NCBI GenBank assembly: GCA_964646615.1
Contig: CAZYEV010000099.1
Span: forward strand, 38,504-102,503
Source: M3007 sp964646615
Lineage (GTDB): Bacteria > Bacteroidota > Bacteroidia > Chitinophagales > Saprospiraceae
DNA: 64,000 nucleotides
Direction of reading: 5' to 3'
Under the pieces are notes generated by a model. It ran no database searches, was not told the DNA's origin, and saw only the letters and a program-made list of their open reading frames with translations. Positions 19,401-27,387 of the stretch are shown here, piece by piece. Positions within the stretch are counted from its first letter, which is position 1; each line of letters opens with the position of its first letter. The translations under genes and the position numbers were made by a program.

Positions 19401-21851
19401 ACGCCAGTAATACACGCTGTTAGGCTGTAGGGTACCGATAGAAGCCTGTGCCTCGGCAACCGTCGTTTCCCAAACCACCTGGTCGGGAGTAAAGGCCGGA
19501 GTAGTGCTGACCTGTACCCCGTAGTGCAGTGCATCGGTAACAGGTGCCCAACGCAGGAAGGTGCCCGGCACAACGTCGCGCTGACCATCGAGCGGCGCGG
19601 CAAGGGCAGGCTCATCAGGCTGCGATGCCACCACCTGAAGCGCTATGGTGCGTTCGCGCACCAGCGTATCGCTCGCGCTGACTAAGGAGAGGGTGTATTG
19701 CCCCGGCGTTGTCAGACTGCCAATGACCACCAGCACGCTGTCGCCGGCAGGGATGGGATTGGGGGAAATGGACGCAACCGCATCCGGCGGCAGGCCGTCG
19801 AGGGTAAACGCGACGTTTTCCGAAAAGCCGGCAATACTGCGCGTACGCACCCAAAAGGCCAGCGAGTCGCCCGTACACCGCTGCACGGCATCAGGCAGGT
19901 CGGTCTCTACCAGAAAGGTAGGCACGGGCGGCAGTTCGATGCGGAAATTCTGGTTGGAAATATCAAAGAAGATGTTGCCCACAGCCTGTACGCGCACTCG
20001 GCAGCTGTCCGAAAGCAGGAAAGGCACTTCCACCTCTGCCTCGCCTGTATTGGGCACTGGGCCGGACAGCAGGTGCGGATACGTCCAACCGCCGTCAGTG
20101 GAAAGCAGCAGGAGCACTTCAGCGCAATTCACGGGCGCCGTATCGGTGCGGGCCACATCCCAGCGCACAGTCTGCGTCTGACCGACGTACCAGGAGACCG
20201 CTGTATTGGGCTCCAAAACGGTAAATGGACCACTGTTGCCGGCGACCGTGATGTTTACCTCGGCAAAAGCCGTGCATCCGCCACCGGAGTGGTTGTCGCG
20301 AGCAGTTACGCGGAAGCGCATGGTGCGCCCTACAGCCGGCAGGCGCTCCCAGGGGTTGGTGGTGTTGTCAATCACGAAGCCCAACGCCGGAAAGTAGCGC
20401 TCCGGCGAGGCGGTCGGCGTCAGCGAACGGAACATAGGCCCAACCGTATTGCCGGGCTGGGGCGGCATGGTCGCCGTCTGGTTGTTCATCTGCTCCCAGC
20501 AATACGTGAGCACATCGCCATCGGCATCCTCGCCCTCCGCCGTGAGCACAAACGGCGTGGAGCGCGGTATGGTGAATGCCACACCTCCAGAAGGCGCCAC
20601 TGTAGGAGCATTATTGCCCAAATCCACTTTCTGAGCGCACACATTGCCTGGGCCAAGCATGGCGTACTGGCGTATTTCCTGCAAGCTGATGGCGTGGAAA
20701 TAGTCGTCGCTGTTGCTTTGCACGTTGGGGTTGCAAATGCCCGCATAGCCCATGATGGTAGAGCCACTACCGGGTTCCACGGCGGTAGGGCCGTTGCGGT
20801 TGCAGTTGTTGTTTTGAGTGTGGTTGGCGCCGAACTGATGGCCCATTTCATGCGCCACATAGTCAATGTCGAACGGGTCACCCACGGGTGCCGGGCGTCC
20901 GGTGGCGCCACGCGCTTTGGTGCTGTTGTTGCACACGACGCCTAAACCCGCCACACCGCCATTGCCGGTAGCGAACACGTGACCGATGTCGTAGTTCTCT
21001 GGCCCGATGAGCGTGTTGCACTTCGTTACGTTCTGCGACAGCAGGGTCGAAAGGTTGTTGTTCGTGTAGCCGTCTGTAACGGGGTCCAAAAAGATGAGCG
21101 TATCGTTATTGGGCACCAGCTCCATCAGGATGCCTAAATCGCGCTCATAGACGCCGTTGACGCGGTTGAGTGTGGTAACCATAGCAGCCAGCACCAACGG
21201 CTTCGTGCCGCCGTGAAACTGAGCGTATTCGCCCGTACAAGCCAGCGCCAGCCGATAGCGCCGCAGCAGACAGTCCCCCGTCAATTCCGGAGCAGCGCCT
21301 TCAAAACGATGAGCACCTGCGGGCGACTCGCCTGCTGAACATACCCACGGCTCTTTCGAGGGCTTCAGCGCCGATTTGAAATAAACGACCGCATAGCCCG
21401 GCTGGTAAGGGTCGAGGAAAACCGGCTCGTGCTGCGCCGACAGGATCATGGCATGAAATCCGCGCGGCGTCAGTTCGCATTTGAGCGACGCCGTCGGGTC
21501 ATCGAGGCCTGCGCCGGTGTAGGAGCGTACCTCCGGGTATCTGGCCTGCAATTCCGGCGGCATGACCGGCGAAGCCACCACGCGAAAGCGCACCCAACGG
21601 CCATCAGGCAAGGGCAGCGTCAGCACCACCTCCTGGCCTCTGGCTGCACTGAAGCGCAGCGGCGCAGCAGCCAATGCCGCCTCCAAACCCACCACATCGA
21701 ACTGCACCAGCCGAAAATGCTCCGGAAGGGCGCCGCCGTCGCGACGGGCAAGGGAGGGCACTTCCGACGCCGGAGCATCGCTGAAAAAGGATTGGGACAA
21801 CACTGAAAACGGCCATAAAAACAGGAATACGAGGTAAAAAAAGCTCCGCAT
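16470..21851 (-). CDS. Giant reprolysin-like metalloprotease with P-domain, SprB repeats and type A sorting domain
   Basis: The 1793-residue secreted protein starts with a signal peptide (MRSFFYLVFLFLWPFSVLSQ) and a prodomain of about 190 residues. A zinc metalloprotease domain follows, with the HExxHxxGxxH site HEMGHQFGANH (His334, Glu335, His338, His344) and a Met-turn in TIMGYAG. Further on are a fibronectin-III-like module (near RWAPVTDALHYGVQVS), a proprotein-convertase P-domain (VWVNIRHTFVGDLRARLIHPSG), and about eight SprB-type repeats with motifs such as GGVPPYVYSLNG and NGCTA. The final 75 residues (VRLYPNPNGGRFRIAL onward) form a type A T9SS C-terminal domain. It is predicted to be exported by T9SS and anchored or released. 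The start at 21851 gives the best signal peptide. An in-frame ATG at 21935 also precedes a hydrophobic stretch. Confidence 0.93.
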   Translation of the reverse strand: MRSFFYLVFLFLWPFSVLSQSFFSDAPASEVPSLARRDGGALPEHFRLVQFDVVGLEAALAAAPLRFSAARGQEVVLTLPLPDGRWVRFRVVASPVMPPELQARYPEVRSYTGAGLDDPTASLKCELTPRGFHAMILSAQHEPVFLDPYQPGYAVVYFKSALKPSKEPWVCSAGESPAGAHRFEGAAPELTGDCLLRRYRLALACTGEYAQFHGGTKPLVLAAMVTTLNRVNGVYERDLGILMELVPNNDTLIFLDPVTDGYTNNNLSTLLSQNVTKCNTLIGPENYDIGHVFATGNGGVAGLGVVCNNSTKARGATGRPAPVGDPFDIDYVAHEMGHQFGANHTQNNNCNRNGPTAVEPGSGSTIMGYAGICNPNVQSNSDDYFHAISLQEIRQYAMLGPGNVCAQKVDLGNNAPTVAPSGGVAFTIPRSTPFVLTAEGEDADGDVLTYCWEQMNNQTATMPPQPGNTVGPMFRSLTPTASPERYFPALGFVIDNTTNPWERLPAVGRTMRFRVTARDNHSGGGCTAFAEVNITVAGNSGPFTVLEPNTAVSWYVGQTQTVRWDVARTDTAPVNCAEVLLLLSTDGGWTYPHLLSGPVPNTGEAEVEVPFLLSDSCRVRVQAVGNIFFDISNQNFRIELPPVPTFLVETDLPDAVQRCTGDSLAFWVRTRSIAGFSENVAFTLDGLPPDAVASISPNPIPAGDSVLVVIGSLTTPGQYTLSLVSASDTLVRERTIALQVVASQPDEPALAAPLDGQRDVVPGTFLRWAPVTDALHYGVQVSTTPAFTPDQVVWETTVAEAQASIGTLQPNSVYYWRVRAENACGQSGYSPIWAFQTARRVCGFEFASEDVPIVIPSAQPVTVASSLALTDARPVADVDVWVNIRHTFVGDLRARLIHPSGDTVLLFDQPGVPASAAGCSGNDIQATFDDEAVLTAADFEKTCNINPPAIAGVFQPIDLLARFNHQAAPGGWRLEVRDLAEDDGGAIEAWGLRCCFWDTTESAFLWKNELLLLAAGQTATVDNTLLALDLNGEVPESGLFTLLSVPQHGQLLLDGLPLSVGDAFTQLDIDNGLLAYTHSGDAVTQDAFTFDALNAATAQWLHNAVFHIQIVQNDLVVSLALLDSPRCHDAATARLQASVQGGKPPYRYQLTSGGAVQDDGVFENLSAGVYSVVVTDGWGFTAVSPLVVVPDPDPIVVQAFASSDSVWVVALGGNPPYQYRIGDGDYQDEPLFEGLPNGTYTVEVQDAEGCTASAQVIVYVGPLAVLMVQVQPVSCHGGSDGAVRITAGGGVPPYVYSLNGVDFQPEPVFLGLSAGTYAVVVEDKQGTAATQDFSIVQPPALEVDAVVVLNRIEVIASGGTGGLSYSLNGGPFQPQPVFGGLANGDYIVTVRDANGCTAEASVVVDVPPLQLLMMNVEGEIRCAGQTVRVLASAVGGVPPYTYALDGGPFQAANVWDAVGAGLHVVTVRDAAGNQSSSDTFFIQSPALLEVTVTVFGLTAAVSASGGTPPYRFALDGGDWTSEDFFADLLNGMHLVVVADANDCTDTVFFEVNYLPMTVLLTRTPPSCAGALDGAFELEILGGLPPFTCAGMPIGDNRCTREQLGAGTYTLTLTDATGSTLVVSVTLEDPPALAITLSAALNTLTAAASGGTGALEYSLDGLTFQSSPVFANLPNGIYTVTVRDANGCTAVSEPVEIDIISTRTPEAEGPVRLYPNPNGGRFRIALAQPVAEGLYLWLYDLQGRLVWQQRYPEAAGQTLWEIHLADVPAGVYVLHGTDSQQRFVERLLITGGQP

Positions 21852-22022
21852 AAGGCGACTGTCTGATGAAGGATTGAAACCATGCAAAAAAAGCAGGCAG
21901 AAAAGTAAGACAGTACGCGCGATGCTCGCGTGCATTTTTTTGCCATACGCCCGACGATATCCGGCAAAGTGCCTCCCAGAACCGAAAGCCTGCTTTTACA
22001 CAAAAAACTCTTTGCCCGATGC

Positions 22023-22054
22023 TTGCAGGATTTCTTCTCGTGGCATTACCTTTG
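22023..22054 (+). promoter_or_regulatory. Promoter of the tRNA cluster (TTG-N21-TACCTTTG)
   Basis: TTG at 22023-22025 is followed after 21 bases by TACCTTTG at 22047-22054, a full match to the Bacteroidota promoter consensus. Transcription should begin near 22061, about 30 bases before the first tRNA. Confidence 0.7.
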
Positions 22055-22092
22055 CCGCCCCAAAGCGCGAAAGAGCGCTGGAGGTAATTTAG

Positions 22093-22166
22093 CGGGCTAT
22101 AGCTCAGTTGGTTAGAGCGCCACGTTGACATCGTGGAGGTCACTGGTTCGAATCCAGTTGGTCCGA
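22093..22166 (+). tRNA. tRNA-Val (anticodon GAC)
   Basis: The 74-base sequence folds into a full cloverleaf. The acceptor stem pairs CGGGCTA with TGGTCCG (two wobble pairs). The D-arm is GCTC/GAGC, the anticodon stem CCACG/CGTGG encloses loop TTGACAT (anticodon GAC), and the T-arm is ACTGG-TTCGAAT-CCAGT. The discriminator base is A and no CCA is encoded. It is the first of three tRNAs in one transcript. Confidence 0.95.
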
Positions 22167-22175
22167 CTTTCTTTC

Positions 22176-22250
22176 GGGTGATTAGCTCAGTTGGTTTAGA
22201 GCGCACGCTTCACACGCGTGAGGTCACTGGTTCGAATCCAGTATTACCCA
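22176..22250 (+). tRNA. tRNA-Val (anticodon CAC)
   Basis: The 75-base cloverleaf has acceptor stem GGGTGAT/ATTACCC, anticodon stem CACGC/GCGTG with loop TTCACAC (anticodon CAC, reading GTG), and a variable loop and T-arm identical to those of the preceding tRNA-Val(GAC). CCA is not encoded. The D-loop has one extra T relative to its neighbour. Confidence 0.93.
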
Positions 22251-22263
22251 CGGAGCCATACTT

Positions 22264-22337
22264 CGGGACGTAGCTCAGCCCGGTAGAGTACACGTCTGGG
22301 GGGCGTGTGGCCGCTGGTTCGAATCCAGTCGTCCCGA
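22264..22337 (+). tRNA. tRNA-Pro (anticodon GGG)
   Basis: The 74-base cloverleaf has acceptor stem CGGGACG/CGTCCCG, anticodon stem CACGT/GCGTG with loop CTGGGGG (anticodon GGG, reading CCC and CCU), and T-arm GCTGG-TTCGAAT-CCAGT. CCA is not encoded. A terminator follows 12 bases later. Confidence 0.95.
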
Positions 22338-22349
22338 CTGCTGCAGGAA

Positions 22350-22377
22350 GGTCGCACCGCGAGGTGCGGCCTTTTTT
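22350..22377 (+). terminator. Terminator of the tRNA cluster
   Basis: A 9-bp stem (22350-22358 with 22363-22371, one G-U pair) closes a GNRA tetraloop (GCGA) and is followed by six T's. This is a textbook rho-independent terminator for the tRNA transcript. Confidence 0.9.
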
Positions 22378-22422
22378 GCTATTTTGTTATGCAAAGAGGC
22401 TAAGGCTGCTAAAAACACAAAC

Positions 22423-22462
22423 AAAGCGCGCCAGCCGGTACAAGACCGCTGGCGCGCTTTTT
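22423..22462. terminator. Bidirectional terminator between tRNAs and the SprB-repeat adhesin
   Basis: A perfect 13-bp inverted repeat (22423-22435 with 22448-22460) is flanked by T-rich sequence on both strands. It lies 20 bases downstream of the minus-strand adhesin stop and after the tRNA terminator, so it can stop transcription from either side. Confidence 0.85.
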
Positions 22463-22481
22463 CGTTGGAGCAGCGCAGCCG

Positions 22482-25400
22482 CTATCTGACCACTGTTACA
22501 TCGCCCCGATACAACAGGACGCGCCCGTCTAAGAACTTTACCTCAATGACATAGACATAAACGCCCGGCTGGACGTACTGACCTTTATAGCGGCCGTCCC
22601 AGCCCTCGCCCAAGTCGTTGTTGTTCGGGTAGAAATTCGTGCGCTCATACACCTGGTTGCCCCATCGGTCGAAGATGCGCATGAAATTGATGATCTCCAC
22701 GCCTGGCCCAACGTTCGGATTGAAGTGGTCGTTCAAGCCGCGCGTGTTGCCCGGTATAAAGACGTTCGGGATATAGACGTTGCGGTTCGGGTCAATGTTG
22801 ACTAAGATAGAACCTGTCCCTGAGCAGCCGTTGGCGTCGAACACCGTAAGCGTGTAGCGCTGCGACTCGAAGGTGCGCACATAGGGTTCCAATACACGCG
22901 GGTCGCTCAGTAGATCGGCAGGCTGCCAGATGAACGTGTCCACATTGGCGCCCGTGATGATGGGAATGAGTTGGAACAGCGTGTCACCCAGTTCGATTTC
23001 CACCTCCGCAGGGTCGAAGGTTACCACAATAGGCGCCGGCTCAAACACGAAGAACGAGTCCGTGTATTCGCAGCCCACGCGGTCAATGTAGGTGATAAAA
23101 TGCTTGCCGCCGCCGATGCTGATGGGGAAATTGGGCGACAGATAGACACCAAAGTCAATGCTATACTGGTAGGGCGCGCCGGCGCCGCCGGTGATGGTGT
23201 CAATAAACAGCGTGGTCTCTTCGCCGTGGCACTGGATAGGTTCGAGCGGCAGGAAAGAGCCAACAATGGGCGCCGGATCGCTCAGGATGAAGAACTGGAC
23301 TTCGGTGCAGCCTTTGCTGTCCGTTACGGTAACAGTGTAAGTGCCTGCTGTCAGGTTGGTGATTGGATTCGTATTACCCACCGGACCGCCAACACCCGCC
23401 CAGTTGTAGGTGTAGCCAGGCGTACCCTTGCTGACAGAGATGGTAATCTGGCCATCGTTGCCACCAAAACACTTGGGAGGCGCCAGACCACCCAGCGGTG
23501 TAGTTATCTGGATTTGCTCCGGCTGGGCGATGGTCGTGTTGAACACCCGGCGGCAGCCGCGGCTATCCGTCAGGGTCAGCGTAACAGGCCCTGCCGACAG
23601 ATTGGTAGCGTTCGGGAAGGTCTGGCCATTGCTCCACAGATAGGAGTAAGGCTGCCCGTTGCCACCGCTGGCGGTAACGCGCGAGCGTCCGTCGGCCAAG
23701 CCGAAGCACGAGACAGAGTCGTTAGCAAAAGTGGCCTCCAGGGCCGGCGGCGCTGCAATCTGCACAGAGTCAATGCGGAAACACCCATTGAGCGGGTCGC
23801 GCACGATGATGGTGTTGAAGCCCGCGCATAGGTCAGCGCGCAGCGAGTCGGTGCCGCCGTCTTCCCACTCGAAGTCGAAGTTGGCAAACGTGGGTGGCGT
23901 CGTATTGTAATAGACAACCAGCTCTACGCCGCCGTCGCACGTGTCAATGCAGCGCGTAGGGCGGATGTTGTTGTACTGAATGACGATTCCGGGTGGGTCG
24001 GGCAGCACAAACGTGCGCGTCAAGGTACAGTTACGCGTGTCCGTGATGGTTACCGTGTAGGTGCCAGCGGGTATGGGGAAGATGACCGGCGTATTTTGGT
24101 TATTGGACCAGTTGTACAGATACCCCGGATTGCCGCCCTGCACCGTAATAGCTATGCTGCCGTCAATGCCGCCGTTGCAGGTGGGCTGACGCAGCAGACT
24201 GTCAGTGATGGCCAAAGGCGGTTTGCTCGCCAATGACACCGTTATCGTATTGGTGCAGCTTTGGGCATCCTGTACCACTACAGTATAGGTGCCTCCAGCC
24301 AGCTGACAGATCTGAGCAGTATTGCCGATGGAGGCGCCGCTGCTATCCGTCCAGGCAAAGGTGGTAGCGGTGGGCGCCAGCACGCGCAAACAGCCGTCAT
24401 TGCCGCAGACCACGGAAGTCGAGTCAATACCGTTTATGGGCGGCGGGCCGGGCAGGGCGAGAATAACACTGGCAGAGTCTACACAGCCGTTAGAGTCGCG
24501 CACGGTAACGGTGTAGGTGCCCGGGCCGAGGTTGGACAGGCTATCTAAGGCAGGTAAGGTTTGTGGCGGTTCCGATGCCCAGGTATAGGTGTAACCGCTA
24601 CCCGTACCACCGGAGGCAGAAACCTTAATGGTACCGCTTGTCGGCTGTGTGCACAGCGGATTGGACTGCGACACCACCGTTACATCCACTGGCGGCGGAC
24701 TAGTCAGCGTGTACGTAGCCGAGGCCGAACAGCCCGACACGGACTCGAGCACTGTGAGTTCGTACGTACCCGCAGGTAACTGCGACAGGCGTGAGCGCTC
24801 GTTTACGTTGATTTGCGGATACGGCCCTGGCGGCGTGGGTGGCACAGGCGTCCAGACAAAGGCGTAAAACGTCCCCAATGGGTTAGGGAATGGCGGCGTT
24901 GCTACGGCTTCTACTTCAATCACCCCGCTGGACTGGCCCGCACAGGCCGGGTTCGTCAATGCCAGCGCGTTCAGCGTGAAATTCCGCGCGTTATCAATGC
25001 GCACGGATGCTGGATGAACGTAGGTGCAACCATTAAGGTCGGTTACTGTAACGAAGTAGCAGCCACTGACTTTGGTAATACTATTATAGGGGTTGCCATT
25101 AAAAGAGTCGTCCGGGAAACGCTGAACCGAGTCGCAGTTGGCGTATTGCCATTGGAACAGATATCCTCCCTGCGCATCGGGTGTGCCACCTGAAGCGGTA
25201 GCCAGGATGATGCCATCATTTACGCCCGGGCAAGAGGCGTTCGTGGTCTGAATGTCTAAAGCCAGCGGCGCCGGCTGACTGAGTGTGCCGGCAGCAAATT
25301 GCGTGCAGCCATTGGCGTTGTTCGTAACCGTAACGCTATACTGACCGGCCCCTACACCCGCAATGGTTTGCGTGGTCTGTTGCGGCGTGGTGTTCCATTG

Positions 25401-27089
25401 GAAGCTGAAGTTGTTGCTCGGGTTGGGCACCAGCACGCCATCAATCGAGACATCAGCGCGTAGAATACCGTCCGTTCGGCCGTGGCAGGTCGGCAACTGG
25501 ATAACGGAGAGTGTTACACCTAAATCCGGAATGGTGATATTTGACGTGTCGCACACCTGCGTGCCGAAGCCATTCTGATCGGTAACGCACACCTGCCAGC
25601 AGCCCTCGGGCAACGGCAACGTCAAAATAGTGTCGGCCACATTAGAAACAACAAAGTTGCTCTGCCCACCCGCGCAAGGTTGCCAGCTAACGACATATGG
25701 CGAAACGCCGCCTTCGATGATAGCGCCAATACTGGCTGTGTTGTCGCAATTGGGCACATCTACGTAGAAGTTGACAATCAGCGGAATAGAGTCAATGCAA
25801 ATCTTGCCCGGGAAGGCACTCACAGCTACCTGATTCACCGTGGACTTATCCAGCGTGATGATGGTTGGAAAACTGCCAAAGGACAACGTTGTACACGTAT
25901 CCAGAGGGCCAATGACCTGGAAGCAGACCTCAAATAAGGCCTCACCATCAGGTATGGTAATGCCCGTACCCAGAAACTCAGAGTACGTGAAACCCAAGTA
26001 CCCCTGGCTGGCTTCATTCTCGTTCAAATTGCCGGTTACGCTAAACGGCTCTATGGCCATGTTGGGATTCCGTACCTCGATGTACCGCAGCAAAGTAGTA
26101 TCCCAGGAAATTGAAAAGGAGCTTCCCAGCACATTGTCAAAGTTTTCCACCTGGATCGGCACACACAGTGTAGTGTTGGGTGCCGCCACTAAGTCCGGCG
26201 TAAGATAGGCCGTGTTGCCGTCCGCATTACAGCCGGCCATATTCACGGTGAAGTTCAGACCGCAGCTCTTGCCGTCGCGCACTTCAACGACGTAAACGCC
26301 CGGTTCCGGCACGGAAAACGTCAGGGTAATGGTGTGCCGCCATTGCGAAGGCGGTGTGTAAATCAAGCCCTTCTTGTTGGGATCGCCTTGCTTGTAAATG
26401 CGAACGTCGTAAAACGTGGACTTATCCCATTCGGGCAAGCCGCCTATCAGTCGGAAGCGGCCCACGCAATCATTTCCATTGACGCTGGTGGCGATGCTGG
26501 TAACCTCGATAGGCGTCAGGTAAACAACGGCAAAAGCCGCGTTAATCCCCACATCTACACAACCCGGTTCCAGCTCGAAGTTGGGGTAATCCGTGATGGT
26601 AATAGGTGCAAAATGCAGCAGGCAGGGTTTTCCGTTGCAGAACAGCGTGGAATTCAGGATGTTGCCCGTATTGAAGAACCAGTGGTCGCCACTGGGCGGG
26701 CCAGATGTGGCGAAAAAGCCCGATAGGGCACCGGGCCAAAGGCAAGTATCGGCCAGCACCAGCTGGTCTGTTCCCGTTTGCGTGGGTGGGCATTCATAAA
26801 TGGCGTAGGCAATGCCGGGCGGCGTGGCCGGAATAGGGTCATCAAACGCGGCATCGCCGTTGTGGCGGATGAGCACCGAGTCGCCAAAGCACAAAAACAG
26901 GGTGTCTAATACGACATCATTGGTCTGGCCAATGCGTTGCCCTACAGTAATGGTGCCAGCGGAGCAAGCGGCCTCAGTATTGGAGCCTACGGGCTGGCCT
27001 TTTCGGACGGTTACGGTCTGCGGGGTTTGGGCCAGAGAAACCGATACCCAGAAGAGATATAGCAGCGGAAGGATTAGCGTTTTGCGCAT
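22482..27089 (-). CDS. Giant SprB-repeat surface protein with cohesin-like module and type B C-terminal sorting domain
   Basis: The 1535-residue product starts with a signal peptide (MRKTLILPLLYLFWVSVSLAQ). Residues about 295-435 resemble a cohesin fold: VPIQVENFDNVLGSSFSISWD, then GYLGFTYS and LFEVCFQV. Then come about ten SprB-type repeats, each with a C-x-G-x-x-D-G-x-I core, a P-Y-x-Y-x-W strand and a closing AGTYTVTVTDxxGC. The C-terminal 100 residues (NVYIPNVFIPGNTRGLNDHF to the terminal VVR) are a type B T9SS sorting domain. It is predicted to be a T9SS-exported surface adhesin like SprB of gliding flavobacteria. No PorP/SprF gene is adjacent. The ATG at 27089 is chosen because it begins the signal peptide. 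Confidence 0.92.
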   Translation of the reverse strand: MRKTLILPLLYLFWVSVSLAQTPQTVTVRKGQPVGSNTEAACSAGTITVGQRIGQTNDVVLDTLFLCFGDSVLIRHNGDAAFDDPIPATPPGIAYAIYECPPTQTGTDQLVLADTCLWPGALSGFFATSGPPSGDHWFFNTGNILNSTLFCNGKPCLLHFAPITITDYPNFELEPGCVDVGINAAFAVVYLTPIEVTSIATSVNGNDCVGRFRLIGGLPEWDKSTFYDVRIYKQGDPNKKGLIYTPPSQWRHTITLTFSVPEPGVYVVEVRDGKSCGLNFTVNMAGCNADGNTAYLTPDLVAAPNTTLCVPIQVENFDNVLGSSFSISWDTTLLRYIEVRNPNMAIEPFSVTGNLNENEASQGYLGFTYSEFLGTGITIPDGEALFEVCFQVIGPLDTCTTLSFGSFPTIITLDKSTVNQVAVSAFPGKICIDSIPLIVNFYVDVPNCDNTASIGAIIEGGVSPYVVSWQPCAGGQSNFVVSNVADTILTLPLPEGCWQVCVTDQNGFGTQVCDTSNITIPDLGVTLSVIQLPTCHGRTDGILRADVSIDGVLVPNPSNNFSFQWNTTPQQTTQTIAGVGAGQYSVTVTNNANGCTQFAAGTLSQPAPLALDIQTTNASCPGVNDGIILATASGGTPDAQGGYLFQWQYANCDSVQRFPDDSFNGNPYNSITKVSGCYFVTVTDLNGCTYVHPASVRIDNARNFTLNALALTNPACAGQSSGVIEVEAVATPPFPNPLGTFYAFVWTPVPPTPPGPYPQINVNERSRLSQLPAGTYELTVLESVSGCSASATYTLTSPPPVDVTVVSQSNPLCTQPTSGTIKVSASGGTGSGYTYTWASEPPQTLPALDSLSNLGPGTYTVTVRDSNGCVDSASVILALPGPPPINGIDSTSVVCGNDGCLRVLAPTATTFAWTDSSGASIGNTAQICQLAGGTYTVVVQDAQSCTNTITVSLASKPPLAITDSLLRQPTCNGGIDGSIAITVQGGNPGYLYNWSNNQNTPVIFPIPAGTYTVTITDTRNCTLTRTFVLPDPPGIVIQYNNIRPTRCIDTCDGGVELVVYYNTTPPTFANFDFEWEDGGTDSLRADLCAGFNTIIVRDPLNGCFRIDSVQIAAPPALEATFANDSVSCFGLADGRSRVTASGGNGQPYSYLWSNGQTFPNATNLSAGPVTLTLTDSRGCRRVFNTTIAQPEQIQITTPLGGLAPPKCFGGNDGQITISVSKGTPGYTYNWAGVGGPVGNTNPITNLTAGTYTVTVTDSKGCTEVQFFILSDPAPIVGSFLPLEPIQCHGEETTLFIDTITGGAGAPYQYSIDFGVYLSPNFPISIGGGKHFITYIDRVGCEYTDSFFVFEPAPIVVTFDPAEVEIELGDTLFQLIPIITGANVDTFIWQPADLLSDPRVLEPYVRTFESQRYTLTVFDANGCSGTGSILVNIDPNRNVYIPNVFIPGNTRGLNDHFNPNVGPGVEIINFMRIFDRWGNQVYERTNFYPNNNDLGEGWDGRYKGQYVQPGVYVYVIEVKFLDGRVLLYRGDVTVVR

Positions 27090-27243
27090 GCTGAGTAAAT
27101 TGGAATGGTAAAGAGATACAATCGGCATGTTTTCAGACTGCAAAGAGATACAATGCCTGGTGGATTTGCTGTGCATAGGCGGATATTTAACGTTTAGCCT
27201 CGCGATTATTCGCGGCCCTGGCGTCTGCCGAGGAAATAGGCCG

Positions 27244-27251
27244 CAAAAGTA
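27244..27251 (-). promoter_or_regulatory. Promoter -7 element of the SprB-repeat adhesin (TACTTTTG)
   Basis: An exact TAnnTTTG match on the minus strand lies about 155 bases upstream of the adhesin ATG, predicting a long leader. No TTG lies at the normal distance upstream. Confidence 0.45.
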
Positions 27252-27294
27252 GGGAACCTGTGCCCAACGGCGGCCCGAAGTCAAAACGATTGTT

Positions 27295-27330
27295 GGTGCG
27301 GCGGCAAATAAAGAAGGTGCGGCGGCAAAT
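27295..27330 (+). repeat. Two 15-bp direct repeats, 21-bp period
   Basis: GGTGCGGCGGCAAAT occurs at 27295-27309 and again at 27316-27330, exactly 21 bases (two helical turns) apart. The pair lies about 45-80 bases upstream of the adhesin -7 element. Two same-face copies upstream of a promoter suggest a regulator-binding site. This is inference only. Confidence 0.6.
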
Positions 27331-27344
27331 GATTGCCTAAAGGC

Positions 27345-27387
27345 AAAAAACCTCTTCCGGCAGGCATGCCCTTCCTCAAGGTTTTTT
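27345..27387 (-). terminator. Terminator of hutI
   Basis: Arms at 27379-27387 and 27345-27353 form a 9-bp A/T-rich stem around a 25-base middle part. The distal arm ends in six T's on the minus strand. The proximal arm overlaps the last hutI codons and stop. Confidence 0.6.

Noticed and set aside
19698..20945. Long 415-codon open frame on the plus strand opposite the metalloprotease
   Set aside because: It lies wholly antisense to a well-supported metalloprotease gene, has a shadow-like composition (rich in R, G, H, A) and no family resemblance. GC-rich coding DNA commonly gives such antisense frames.
16470..27089. Possible CRISPR or tandem-repeat array suggested by recurring sequence
   Set aside because: The recurring segments are SprB protein repeats of irregular length and sequence at the DNA level, in frame with the giant genes, not direct repeats with spacers.
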